Positions 1 through 8,828 of a DNA stretch of 64,000 nucleotides are shown here, one piece after another. Made by a program: the position numbers and the translations under genes. The first letter of the stretch is position 1. Each line of letters starts with the position of its first letter. Source of the stretch: Synergistaceae bacterium (lineage in GTDB: Bacteria; Synergistota; Synergistia; Synergistales; Synergistaceae); assembly GCA_030523725.1 (NCBI GenBank), contig JAUNHV010000001.1, forward strand, positions 124,001 through 188,000, in the 5' to 3' direction. A model generated the notes under the pieces. That model was given only the letters and a program-made list of their open reading frames with translations, did no database searches and was not told the DNA's origin.

Positions 1-371
1 ATATTCCTATGAACCTCACAGATTCAGTAGGGCACGGTATCTGTGGCTTGGCAATGGATGTTGGTGCAAAGGTTATAGCTGTTTGCACTGTTTCTGGTTT
101 TACTGCATATCTTATTTCATGTTTTTATTCTGATGTTTCGATTTTAGCTCTTACTACTACAAAAAAAAGTTGGTATCAACTTGCGTTAGGTTGGAACATT
201 TTGCCGCATCTTACGATGGAACATAGCTCTGTGGAGGAAATTATAAATTCTGCAAAGAGGGAGGCAAGTGATCTTTTTCATCTTGCAAAAGGAGATATAA
301 TTGTTACAACGTGTGGTTCTGTGACTGGAGTAGCTGGAACAACAAATTTATTGAAAATTGATCAGGTTTAG
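1..371 (+). CDS. pyk: Pyruvate kinase, C-terminal part (5' end outside window)
   Basis: Only the C-terminal allosteric domain of pyruvate kinase is present. The frame is open from the first bases, and the codons before the first ATG (position 9) already fit the family, so the gene starts upstream of the window. Seen here are 'MNLTDSVGHGICGLAMDVGA', then 'VSGFTA' (usual MSGHTA), 'ALTT', and the closing 'AGTTNLLKI', all in the order expected for the PK_C domain. The enzyme makes pyruvate and ATP from PEP in the cytosol. Together with ppdK and pckA further on, it puts three PEP-node enzymes within 19 kb. The gene ends just before a strong bidirectional terminator. Catalytic residues lie outside the window and cannot be checked. 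Confidence 0.9.
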   Translation, partial: IPMNLTDSVGHGICGLAMDVGAKVIAVCTVSGFTAYLISCFYSDVSILALTTTKKSWYQLALGWNILPHLTMEHSSVEEIINSAKREASDLFHLAKGDIIVTTCGSVTGVAGTTNLLKIDQV

Positions 372-396
372 AGAAGTTATAAAATGTATTAAAACA

Positions 397-438
397 AAAA
401 TGTCATGCAAGCGACAAGAAAGATTGCATGACATTTTT
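397..438. terminator. Bidirectional terminator between pyk and tRNA-Leu
   Basis: A 12-bp inverted repeat (AATGTCATGCAA with TTGCATGACATT) is flanked by an A-run on the left and a T-run on the right. It can therefore end pyk on the plus strand and the tRNA operon on the minus strand. Confidence 0.85.
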
Positions 439-455
439 AAATTCTTATATAAAAA

Positions 456-542
456 TGGTGCGAGAGAGGGGATTTGAACCCCTACACCGATGAAGGCACA
501 AGATCCTAAGTCTTGCATGTCTACCAATTCCATCACTCTCGC
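456..542 (-). tRNA. tRNA-Leu (anticodon UAG)
   Basis: Read on the minus strand, the 7-bp acceptor stem GCGAGAG/CTCTCGC, a long class II variable arm, the T arm GGTTCAAAT and an encoded CCA are all present. The anticodon stem CAAGA/TCTTG encloses CTTAGGA, giving anticodon TAG (leucine CUA codons). It is the third and last gene of the Tyr-Thr-Leu cluster. Confidence 0.95.
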
Positions 543-554
543 AACATAAATATT

Positions 555-580
555 GAAAAACGACCAAAAAATTTGGTCGT
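555..580 (-). terminator. Terminator-like hairpin between tRNA-Thr and tRNA-Leu
   Basis: On the minus strand ACGACCAAA pairs with TTTGGTCGT and is followed by TTTTTC. It sits inside the tRNA cluster, so it may terminate part of the transcripts after tRNA-Thr or act as a processing signal. The stem is AT-rich. Confidence 0.55.
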
Positions 581-590
581 GAATTTTTAA

Positions 591-666
591 TGGAGCCGAC
601 TTCCGGACTCGAACCGGAGACCCCATCCTTACCATGGATGTGCTCTACCTACTGGGCTAAGTCGGC
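591..666 (-). tRNA. tRNA-Thr (anticodon GGU)
   Basis: The acceptor stem GCCGACT/AGTCGGC, discriminator T and encoded CCA are visible on the minus strand. The anticodon stem CATCC/GGATG encloses ATGGTAA, giving GGT (threonine). Length is 76 nt with a normal T arm GGTTCGAGT. Confidence 0.95.
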
Positions 667-676
667 ATTTTATAAA

Positions 677-762
677 TGGTGCTAGCGGGTAGGTTCGAAC
701 TACCGTAGGCTCACGCCGACAGATTTACAGTCTGTTGCCTTTGACCACTCGGCCACACTAGC
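677..762 (-). tRNA. tRNA-Tyr (anticodon GUA)
   Basis: A class II tRNA on the minus strand with acceptor GCTAGTG/CGCTAGC (one G-U pair) and an encoded CCA. The anticodon stem ACAGA/TCTGT encloses CTGTAAA, giving GTA (tyrosine). It is the first gene of the cluster, directly downstream of a near-consensus promoter. Confidence 0.95.
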
Positions 763-790
763 ACGCAAGGCAAATACCCTACGAGTGGAG

Positions 791-819
791 ATTTTACAAG
801 AGAATAACATTTTTGTCAA
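791..819 (-). promoter_or_regulatory. Sigma-70 type promoter of the tRNA cluster
   Basis: On the minus strand TTGACA (814-819) and TAAAAT (791-796) are separated by 17 bp, about 30 bp upstream of tRNA-Tyr. This is a near-consensus vegetative promoter. Confidence 0.85.
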
Positions 820-918
820 GACGGTAATTCTCTCTAAACTGTAAAAATGACTGCTTATTGAAAAATAATTAACAGTATTGTAAAATTCGCTTGAACTTTG
901 ATGAAAGGACTGATTGTA

Positions 919-1542
919 ATGCTGAGTGAATTAATACAAAAGACAATAGAGGCTTTGAAGAATCACGGATTTGTTGCAGAATTTTTTGAAGAACGGGAAG
1001 ATCTCTGTGACAGAATTACGAAGATTGTAGGTTGCAATGCTTCCGTTGCCATTCCAGGTACTGTAACGGTGCGTGAATTAGGACTCAATACCTTATTGAA
1101 GAACAAAGGATGTAAAGTGATTGATAGATGGAACGGTGATGCGAAAACTCCAGAGGAAAAGAAAAAAGAAATTTTACAAACGCTTGATGCTGATTTTTTC
1201 CTCACAAGTGCGAATGCGGTTATTGCCACGGGAGAAATCTTTAATATTGATGGAGTGGGTAATCGTGTGGCTGGAATGTCTTGGAGCAATGGTGATATAA
1301 TTTATATTGTGGGTGTGAATAAAATTGTTCCAGCATTACAAGAGGCATTTGAACGATTGAAAAACATTGCTTGCCCTAAAAACGCAAAACGCCTCAATAT
1401 GCAAACTCCATGTGCTCTTACTGGTCATTGTGCTGATTGTAATTCACCGCAAAGGTTTTGCCGTGTTAGCCAGCTTATTCATAGGGCACCTATGGATAGG
1501 AAAGCATACGTTTTTATTATGAAGGAGGATTTAGGTTATTAA
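919..1542 (+). CDS. LUD-domain (lactate utilization-like, DUF162) protein
   Basis: A 207-residue protein of the LUD family. The family hallmark 'NAVIATGEIFNIDGVGNRVA' is centred near residue 105, preceded by 'SVAIPGTVTVRELG'. The C-terminal part has a cysteine cluster (C..CALTGHCADC...FC) that could hold an iron-sulfur cluster, as in several LUD proteins of anaerobes. The LutABC system oxidises lactate with LUD subunits LutB and LutC, but no lutA or lutB lies beside this gene, so its substrate is open. The start was set at the ATG at 919 because AAAGGA lies 10 bases upstream; the in-frame TTG at 898 and ATG at 901 lack a ribosome site. It stands alone between two divergent or independent promoters. 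Confidence 0.8.
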   Translation: MLSELIQKTIEALKNHGFVAEFFEEREDLCDRITKIVGCNASVAIPGTVTVRELGLNTLLKNKGCKVIDRWNGDAKTPEEKKKEILQTLDADFFLTSANAVIATGEIFNIDGVGNRVAGMSWSNGDIIYIVGVNKIVPALQEAFERLKNIACPKNAKRLNMQTPCALTGHCADCNSPQRFCRVSQLIHRAPMDRKAYVFIMKEDLGY

Positions 1543-1561
1543 TTAATTTAATCAATTCTAC

Positions 1562-1589
1562 TTGACAAAAAAATATTTTTTGTTAGAAT
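1562..1589 (+). promoter_or_regulatory. Promoter of the TrpB2 leader transcript
   Basis: TTGACA (1562-1567) and TAGAAT (1584-1589) are 16 bp apart. The start point would fall near 1596, leaving an untranslated leader of about 160 nt before the TrpB2 start. Confidence 0.8.
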
Positions 1590-1700
1590 ACGAATAAATA
1601 TTGGTGTTGTGCCTTGCGTAGGCGTTGCGCTATTTACAATTAGTTTATATTTAGGAAAGATAAGCCAACGAATAGCAAAGTTAATAAAGTGAATTCCTGG

Positions 1701-1735
1701 GACTTTGTCATTTTATGGTGGCAAGGTCTTTTTTT
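1701..1735 (+). terminator. Terminator hairpin inside the TrpB2 5' leader (attenuator candidate)
   Basis: GACTTTG (1701-1707) pairs with CAAGGTC (1722-1728) through one G-U pair and is followed by seven T. It lies after the promoter and only 20 nt before the TrpB2 start codon, with the ribosome site GGGAGG directly downstream. Placement suggests conditional termination. An upstream pairing of GCTATT (1629-1634) with AATAGC (1671-1676) is also possible. No T-box consensus was found. Confidence 0.6.
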
Positions 1736-1754
1736 ATTCAGGGAGGTTTTTAGA

Positions 1755-3125
1755 ATGGACACAAAAATTCCTTACAAAATTTATGTTAAAGAAAGTGAGA
1801 TGCCAAAATACTGGTATAACTTGCGTGCAGATATGGTGAATAAGCCAGCACCACTTTTGAATCCTGTTACTTTGAAGCCTATAACGGCGGAAGAGTTGAG
1901 TGCTATATTTTGTGACGAGTTGGTCCAGCAGGAGCTGGACGATACAACTGCTTATTTTGCAATTCCTGAGGATATTCGCAATTTCTACAAGATGTATCGT
2001 CCGTCGCCTCTTGTTCGTGCTTATAATTTGGAGGAAAGGTTACAAACCCCGGCGCATATTTACTACAAGTTTGAGGGAAACAATACTAGTGGTTCGCACA
2101 AATTAAATTCTGCTATTGCGCAGGTTTACTATGCCAAGAAACAGGGGTTCAAAGGTGTTACTACTGAGACTGGAGCTGGACAATGGGGAACAGCAGTTGC
2201 AATGGCTGCTGCATATTTGGGCATTAACTGCAAGGTCTTTATGGTTAAGGTTTCGTACGAACAAAAGCCATTTAGGCGTGAGGTTATGCGTGTTTACGGT
2301 GCAGGTGTGACGCCATCTCCTTCAATGGATACAGAAGTGGGTAAAAAAATACTAGCAAGGCACCCTGGCACAGGTGGTAGTTTGGGCTGCGCTGTTTCAG
2401 AAGCTGTTGAAGTTGCGAAAAATACTGACGGCTATTGTTATGTTTTGGGTAGTGTTTTGAATCAAGTTATGCTACATCAAACAATAATTGGGCTTGAAAC
2501 AAAGACAGCAATGGATAAATTTGATATCACTCCGGACATAATTATAGGTTGTGCTGGTGGTGGCTCGAACCTTGGCGGACTTATGGCTCCATTCATGAAA
2601 GAAAAAATACTTGGCCGCAGTAATTGCCGTTTTATTGCTGTTGAACCTTCTTCCTGCCCAAGTCTTACGAGAGGCAGGTATGTGTATGACTATTGTGATA
2701 CTGGTAATGTGTGTCCTTTGATAAAAATGTATACGCTTGGTAGCAATTTTATTCCGTCATCGAATCACGCTGGTGGCTTGCGTTATCATGGTATGAATCC
2801 AATTCTTTCTCAGCTGCGCGAAGATGGATTGCTTGAAGCTACATCTGTAAAGCAGACTGAGGTATTCAAGGCTGCTGAATATTTTGCACGTATTGAGGGA
2901 ACTCTTCCTGCGCCAGAAAGCTCTCACGCAATCAAGGTTGCAATTGACGAGGCATTACGTTGCAAAGAAACTGGAGAAGAAAAAACAATTCTTTTTGGGC
3001 TTACCGGTACTGGTTATTTTGATATGTATGCTTATGAAAAATTCCATGATGGTAAGATGGAAGATTATATTCCAACTGATGAAGAATTGAACGCATCTTT
3101 TGCAGATTTGCCAGAAATTAATTGA
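1755..3125 (+). CDS. trpB2: Tryptophan synthase beta-like PLP enzyme (TrpB2 type)
   Basis: A 456-residue TrpB2-type protein, longer than ordinary TrpB (about 400) and with the typical long N-terminal region. The PLP lysine is K116 in 'EGNNTSGSHKLNSA', the glycine-rich phosphate loop is 'GCAGGGSNLGG', and 'HAGGLRYHGM' is characteristic of the TrpB2 branch. TrpB converts indole and serine to tryptophan. Stand-alone TrpB2 enzymes can act on free indole or salvage it, and no trpA or other trp gene is present here. The start at 1755 is chosen because GGGAGG lies 8 bases upstream. The frame stays open back to a GTG at 1689, but that extension overlaps the leader terminator and has no ribosome site. 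Expression is probably controlled by the leader. Confidence 0.88.
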   Translation: MDTKIPYKIYVKESEMPKYWYNLRADMVNKPAPLLNPVTLKPITAEELSAIFCDELVQQELDDTTAYFAIPEDIRNFYKMYRPSPLVRAYNLEERLQTPAHIYYKFEGNNTSGSHKLNSAIAQVYYAKKQGFKGVTTETGAGQWGTAVAMAAAYLGINCKVFMVKVSYEQKPFRREVMRVYGAGVTPSPSMDTEVGKKILARHPGTGGSLGCAVSEAVEVAKNTDGYCYVLGSVLNQVMLHQTIIGLETKTAMDKFDITPDIIIGCAGGGSNLGGLMAPFMKEKILGRSNCRFIAVEPSSCPSLTRGRYVYDYCDTGNVCPLIKMYTLGSNFIPSSNHAGGLRYHGMNPILSQLREDGLLEATSVKQTEVFKAAEYFARIEGTLPAPESSHAIKVAIDEALRCKETGEEKTILFGLTGTGYFDMYAYEKFHDGKMEDYIPTDEELNASFADLPEIN

Positions 3126-3193
3126 ACAATTAAACGTTTGGTGAAAATTAACTAAAATGGTTGTTAGTTTTACCAATTCGTTGGAGGATTAAA

Positions 3194-4126
3194 ATGAAAT
3201 ATATTGATATGTTTTGTAATTTTATTACAAAACATATGACACTAATTTTTGGGGTAGCTTCTTGTATGGCTTTATTTTGGCCGTCGAGATTTTCTTGGAG
3301 TAAAAGTACTTGGATAGCTCCACTTTTGATGCTCATCATGCTAGGTATGGGACTCACTATGCAACTGAGCGATTTTAAGCTTGTCCTTACACGTCCACGA
3401 GATTTATTAGTAGGTTGTGTGGCACAGTTTACCATAATGCCTTTATTAGCATTTGGGCTTGGTAAGGTATTCAACCTTGATACAGCGTTACTTGTTGGAG
3501 TTGTTCTCGTGGGAACGTGTCCTGGTGGCACGGCAAGTAATGTAGTTACATATTTGGCTAATGGAGATGTGACACTTTCTGTGAGTATGACAAGTGTTAA
3601 TACACTATTAGCTCCAATTTTGACACCTCTGATAACATATTTACTTTTACGTGCTAACATTAAAGTGGATGTGTATTCATTATTTATATCAATTATGCAA
3701 ATTGTGATTTTGCCACTTGCTATAGGTTTTGTTTTAAATAAGGTTTTTCAACGAGTTGCTGAATTTCTTCGTGACATTTTACCTTCACTATCTGTTCTAG
3801 CGATCACTTTTATAATCATCATTGTCGTGTCACACAATAGTGATAAGGTTCTAGCAACAAGTGGGGTAGTGTTTATTGTTGTAGTCTTGCATAATCTATT
3901 AGGTATGGGCTGTGGTTTTGCGCTGGGTAAACTATTAAAATTTCCAATGAGTAAATTAAAAGCTCTAGCTGTAGAGGTTGGTATGCAAAATTCAGCCTTA
4001 GCTACATCACTTGCTGCTACTACATTCCCAAATTTGGCTATGGCGACGATTCCAGGAGCAGTTTTTTCAGTTTGGCATAACCTCTCCGGTGCAATTTTTG
4101 CGACACTATTCAGAAATAAAAATTGA
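3194..4126 (+). CDS. Bile acid:sodium symporter (BASS) family transporter
   Basis: A 310-residue integral membrane protein with about nine to ten hydrophobic helices. 'GMGLTMQLSDFK' near residue 55, 'VGTCPGGTASNVVTYLANGD' near 115 and 'EVGMQNSALA' near 265 are the conserved motifs of the BASS (SBF) family, including the crossover helices that bind Na+. Bacterial members take up organic anions such as pantoate, keto acids or bile salts with sodium; the substrate cannot be read from the sequence. The start has GGAGG seven bases upstream. Sodium dependence would fit the Na+-type V-ATPase and the GltS pair elsewhere in the window. A weak hairpin separates it from trpB2. Confidence 0.85.
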   Translation: MKYIDMFCNFITKHMTLIFGVASCMALFWPSRFSWSKSTWIAPLLMLIMLGMGLTMQLSDFKLVLTRPRDLLVGCVAQFTIMPLLAFGLGKVFNLDTALLVGVVLVGTCPGGTASNVVTYLANGDVTLSVSMTSVNTLLAPILTPLITYLLLRANIKVDVYSLFISIMQIVILPLAIGFVLNKVFQRVAEFLRDILPSLSVLAITFIIIIVVSHNSDKVLATSGVVFIVVVLHNLLGMGCGFALGKLLKFPMSKLKALAVEVGMQNSALATSLAATTFPNLAMATIPGAVFSVWHNLSGAIFATLFRNKN

Positions 4127-4199
4127 TTTATCTTAAAAACAAAATTTGAAATACTCTTAATTGCTTGATCGCTTAGCATTTTTTTTTGTAAACGAAAAA

Positions 4200-4312
4200 A
4201 CCGAACAACATCGGCTAACCTATGGCACCCACAAACTGCTTCTTATGGCTGCTTCCGTCAAGACCTGACCAGGTTCGGAGCGTTGTGCTGCATAGGACCG
4301 AATATTGCTCGG
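4200..4312 (-). ncRNA. ffs: Signal recognition particle RNA, small bacterial type (4.5S-like)
   Basis: On the minus strand the apical SRP motif is clear: GGTCAGG followed by GGAAGCAGCC around an asymmetric loop, which is the Ffh-binding hairpin. The outer stem pairs CCGAGCAATATTCGG with a sequence ending GTTGTTCGG, followed by TTTTTT as terminator. The RNA is about 113 nt, so it is the short form without an Alu domain. A near-consensus promoter lies just upstream. With Ffh it targets membrane and secreted proteins. Confidence 0.93.
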
Positions 4313-4321
4313 ATGCTGGAT

Positions 4322-4349
4322 AGTATATCAATTTTTATGATTTTGTCAA
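4322..4349 (-). promoter_or_regulatory. Promoter of SRP RNA
   Basis: On the minus strand TTGACA (4344-4349) and TATACT (4322-4327) are 16 bp apart, ending about 10 bp before the SRP RNA 5' end. The -35 box touches the probable ribosome site of the plus-strand gene that follows, so the two units face away from each other almost without spacer. Confidence 0.88.
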
Positions 4350-4365
4350 GGTGGTGGTTTGTGTT

Positions 4366-4809
4366 GTGGTTGTGACTCAGCAGGAATATTTAGAAAAACT
4401 TTGCAAAAGCTACTCTGCCTATTATGACATATCAATGGCAGAAAAAAATGCCTTTCCACTTTTGGCAGAGCTTGAAATGCACAAAACCGAAACTAAAACG
4501 GCCTTTCTTGGTGTTTTGACTCTTGCCGAAATCAAAACGAATCATTACATATATGTTTTTGGAACAGAGAATTTGACGGAAGATGTCCTTGATAGTTGCT
4601 GTGAAGTAGCAAGGAAAAAGGCTTTGAAAAAAATAAAACCGGATAGCACACATATGGAATCGTTAGTTACAGCACTTTTTTTGTATAACAAGACGGAAAA
4701 TTCCGTGCTGAAAAAAGCAAAAAAGAAAAAATTTACAAAGAGTTTTTTATTCTCTTTCCATGGTTGGATGAGATTTGAAACAAAAACAATAAATTTAAGT
4801 GCCATATAG
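4366..4809 (+). CDS. Conserved hypothetical protein, possibly DUF8052-like
   Basis: A soluble protein of about 147 residues with no membrane segment. The N-terminal 'YLEKLCKSYSAYYDIS' and the C-terminal 'HMESLVTALFLYN...KSFLFSFHGWMRFETKTINL' recall a conserved family of Firmicute proteins of unknown function (I believe DUF8052), but this is from memory. No catalytic motif is visible; the C-terminal third is rich in lysine. The start is uncertain: several GTG codons occur in a row between 4351 and 4372, and AAGGTGG at 4348 favours 4366 or 4372. It ends 12 bases before cstA, whose ribosome site overlaps its stop codon, so the two are probably cotranscribed. Confidence 0.55.
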   Translation: MVVTQQEYLEKLCKSYSAYYDISMAEKNAFPLLAELEMHKTETKTAFLGVLTLAEIKTNHYIYVFGTENLTEDVLDSCCEVARKKALKKIKPDSTHMESLVTALFLYNKTENSVLKKAKKKKFTKSFLFSFHGWMRFETKTINLSAI

Positions 4810-4821
4810 GAGGAATGTATT

Positions 4822-6549
4822 GTGAATCTCGGAGTTTTACTTGGAGTTAGTTTCATTGTTTTGTTGCTTGGCTATGTGTTTTATGGTCGTTATTTAGCTA
4901 AACAATGGGGGGTCAATCTGACGAAAGATGCAGAGCCAACTCCTGCACATGCTCAGCTTGACAATATTGATTTCGTTCCGGCAAAAGCGCCTGTTCTTTT
5001 GGGACATCACTTTTCTTCCATTGCAGGAGCAGGACCAATTAATGGACCAATTTTGGCAGCGTTTTTTGGTTGGTTACCTGTTACCATTTGGGTGTTAATA
5101 GGTGGAATTTTTGTTGGTGGTGTTCATGATTTCGGTGCACTTTTTGCTTCAATAAAAAATCGTGGGAATTCTATTGCAGCTATAATAGAAAACTCTATGG
5201 GATTAAAGGCTCGCAGATTGTTTGTAGCTTTTGCATACTTGACCTTGCTTTTTATATGTGCTGCTTTTTCTGCAATTGTTGCACATACCTTTGCTGCAGA
5301 TGTTACAAGATTTGGGAATGTCGTTTATAATGAAACTGCTGAAACAAATGCTATCACTGCTATGATTTCGATTTGGTTCATAGTTATAGCAGTAGTGTTT
5401 GGCTATTTGGTTTATGGACGCAAATTTCCACTCGGAATCACAACAGCTTTTGCACTGCTTGCACTTCTCTTTTTAATGTATTTTTCACTTTCATATCATC
5501 CACTTTATCTTTCATCAAAGACATGGCTTTTTATTATCGGTGCATATATTGCAGTTGCTTCTGTTGTCCCAGTTTGGCTTTTGCTCCAACCCAGAGACTA
5601 TTTATCTTCTTTCCTACTTTATGCAATGATGATAATTGCTGTGGTGGGAATATTTGGTTTACATCCAACTACTTCATTGCCAGCAATGACTGATAACAAT
5701 TTTATTGCAAAATATTCAGATTTCAATAGTTTATTTCCGGCTCTATTCATAGTTATTGCCTGCGGGGCGGTTTCTGGTTTTCATTCCCTCGTTTCATCAG
5801 GGACGAGTTCCAAACAGTTGAACAAAGAAAGTGATTCCCTGCTAATTGGATACGGAAGCATGTTGATAGAATCCTTCTTGGCTATAATTGCTTTGTGCAC
5901 TATAGCTTATGTCTGGGATAATGAAGTAGCAATTCTTGCATCTGGTGAAAAAATGTCCACACCAGTTGTCATTTTTGCTAAGGGGCTCTCTCGTATGGTT
6001 CAAGTGCTCTTTAATTCTTCAGAAACAGCTTACGATTTGCTTTATACATTCTTTGTGCTATCTGTGTCGGTGTTCTGCTTAACAAGTTTGGATTCTGCCA
6101 CACGAATTGCTCGTTATTTGTTTCAAGAATTTTGGCTTTCAGCAGATGAGACGCCTGAAAATACCCAAGGCTTTAAAAGAATCTTGGTAAATCCTTACGT
6201 TGCAACGTTTATTACTGTTGGACTCGCAATGGTATTAGGTTACAATGGATATGCAAATATTTGGCCATTGTTTGGTGCAACTAACCAGTTATTAGCTGCC
6301 CTAGCATTGCTTGGAGTTGCAGCTTGGCTTGATCATATTGGCAGAAATAATCATATGATTTATATTCCTATGTTTTTTATGCTTATTACTGCTTTATATT
6401 CTTTGGCTCAATCTGCAAAGTCTAATTATAGATTATTAGCATCTGGTGGCGACTTGTGGCCAGCTGTCCGTCTTGGTATCGTTATATTACTTCTAATTCT
6501 CGTGGCAGATCTTATAGTAAATGTCATATTTGAGAAGCTAAAAAGATAA
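4822..6549 (+). CDS. cstA: CstA-family carbon starvation / peptide or pyruvate transporter
   Basis: A 575-residue multi-span membrane protein. 'FSSIAGAGPINGPILAAFFGW' near residue 65, 'GGVHDFGALFASIKNRGNSI' near 98 and 'GATNQLLAALALL' near 488 are the conserved CstA blocks. E. coli CstA and YjiY/BtsT take up peptides or pyruvate; which applies here is not visible. Length is on the shorter side (E. coli about 700), like many anaerobe members. It starts with GTG preceded by GGAGG and follows a small conserved protein as a probable two-gene unit. A strong terminator follows. In enteric bacteria the family responds to carbon starvation through CRP, but no CRP site was recognised here. Confidence 0.9.
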   Translation: MNLGVLLGVSFIVLLLGYVFYGRYLAKQWGVNLTKDAEPTPAHAQLDNIDFVPAKAPVLLGHHFSSIAGAGPINGPILAAFFGWLPVTIWVLIGGIFVGGVHDFGALFASIKNRGNSIAAIIENSMGLKARRLFVAFAYLTLLFICAAFSAIVAHTFAADVTRFGNVVYNETAETNAITAMISIWFIVIAVVFGYLVYGRKFPLGITTAFALLALLFLMYFSLSYHPLYLSSKTWLFIIGAYIAVASVVPVWLLLQPRDYLSSFLLYAMMIIAVVGIFGLHPTTSLPAMTDNNFIAKYSDFNSLFPALFIVIACGAVSGFHSLVSSGTSSKQLNKESDSLLIGYGSMLIESFLAIIALCTIAYVWDNEVAILASGEKMSTPVVIFAKGLSRMVQVLFNSSETAYDLLYTFFVLSVSVFCLTSLDSATRIARYLFQEFWLSADETPENTQGFKRILVNPYVATFITVGLAMVLGYNGYANIWPLFGATNQLLAALALLGVAAWLDHIGRNNHMIYIPMFFMLITALYSLAQSAKSNYRLLASGGDLWPAVRLGIVILLLILVADLIVNVIFEKLKR

Positions 6550-6562
6550 TAGTGAAAACAAG

Positions 6563-6597
6563 AAAAGTGAAGATGTTTTTATCTTCACTTTTTTTTG
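6563..6597 (+). terminator. Terminator after cstA
   Basis: AAGTGAAGAT (6565-6574) pairs with ATCTTCACTT (6581-6590) around a GTTTTT loop and is followed by a T-run. Confidence 0.9.
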
Positions 6598-6627
6598 ACC
6601 TTTTTTGTCTTTTTTTACAAACAGCAC

Positions 6628-6655
6628 TTGCAATATAAAAAATTAGTGGTAAAAT
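6628..6655 (+). promoter_or_regulatory. Promoter of groESL
   Basis: TTGCAA (6628-6633) and TAAAAT (6650-6655) are 16 bp apart. The start point would fall just before the CIRCE element, the usual arrangement for HrcA-controlled operons. Confidence 0.75.
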
Positions 6656-6670
6656 ATCGTTGTTTTGATG

Positions 6671-6697
6671 TTAGCACTCTCCTATGAAGAGTGCTAA
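6671..6697 (+). promoter_or_regulatory. CIRCE operator (HrcA binding site)
   Basis: Perfect match to the CIRCE inverted repeat: TTAGCACTC (6671-6679), nine spacer bases, GAGTGCTAA (6689-6697). It lies in the 5' untranslated region of groESL. HrcA bound here represses the operon until GroEL is titrated by unfolded protein. The hrcA gene itself is not in the window. Confidence 0.97.
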
Positions 6698-6737
6698 TGA
6701 TATCTAAAATTGCAAATAAATTTATGGAGGTATAAAA

Positions 6738-7028
6738 ATGCAGTTAAAACCACTAGCTGATCGTCTTGTCATTAAGACGAGTGAAAGCGAGGAAATGACA
6801 AAAGGCGGACTTGTCCTGCCAGACACAGCAAAAGAAAAACCTGTTGAAGGTGAAGTGATTGCTGTTGGAGTTGGTAAGCTTTCTGATGATGGTAAGCGTA
6901 TTCCAATGGAAGTTAAGGTTGGAGATAAGGTTATCTTTAGCAAATACAGCGGAACAGAAGTTAAGCTTGACGGTGAAACATACTTAGTCATCGGAGAGAG
7001 AGACGTTTTAGCTGTAATTGAGAAATAG
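6738..7028 (+). CDS. groES: Co-chaperonin GroES (Hsp10)
   Basis: A 96-residue GroES of normal length. It opens with '[27 protein letters not shown]', written here in two overlapping family motifs: the beta-strand '[10 protein letters not shown]' and the mobile loop '[12 protein letters not shown]' that docks on GroEL. '[19 protein letters not shown]' follows near residue 58. Seven subunits cap the GroEL ring in the cytosol. The ribosome site GGAGG lies nine bases upstream. It is the first gene of the HrcA-regulated groES-groEL operon, and groEL begins 15 bases after its stop. Confidence 0.97.
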   Translation: MQLKPLADRLVIKTSESEEMTKGGLVLPDTAKEKPVEGEVIAVGVGKLSDDGKRIPMEVKVGDKVIFSKYSGTEVKLDGETYLVIGERDVLAVIEK

Positions 7029-7031
7029 TAG

Positions 7032-8684
<1,653 letters not shown>

Positions 8685-8719
8685 TCCACATTACCTAAGA
8701 AAAATATAAAAACAACAAA

Positions 8720-8760
8720 GCGAGCAATTTGATTAACATCAAATTGCTCGCAAATTTTTT
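8720..8760 (+). terminator. Terminator of groESL
   Basis: A perfect 14-bp stem, GCGAGCAATTTGAT (8720-8733) with ATCAAATTGCTCGC (8738-8751), is followed by AAATTTTTT. Confidence 0.92.
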
Positions 8761-8781
8761 ATTTTAAGAAATTTGTGATGA

Positions 8782-8814
8782 AAATAGTGCAGGCGGAAAA
8801 AGCCTGCACTATTT
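8782..8814 (-). terminator. Terminator of ppdK (minus strand)
   Basis: A 13-bp stem, AAATAGTGCAGGC with GCCTGCACTATTT, lies 15 bases beyond the ppdK stop on the minus strand. The T tract after it is short (ATTTTC), so efficiency is uncertain. Confidence 0.7.
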
Positions 8815-8828
8815 AGTAAATTCTAGAA

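Noticed and set aside
348-635. Minus-strand ORF of 95 codons
   Set aside because: It is made of the tRNA-Thr and tRNA-Leu genes and the terminator; no protein family is expected.
1596-1740. T-box riboswitch for tryptophan
   Set aside because: The conserved T-box segment (AGGGTGGnACCGCG) and a specifier-type stem I could not be found; GGTGGCAAGG is only a partial likeness.
1689-1754. Tryptophan-rich leader peptide or N-terminal extension of TrpB2 (frame contains W and WW)
   Set aside because: The frame has no stop before trpB2 and no ribosome site at its GTG, and it runs through the terminator hairpin. Classical trp attenuation needs a stopped leader peptide, so only the terminator is annotated.
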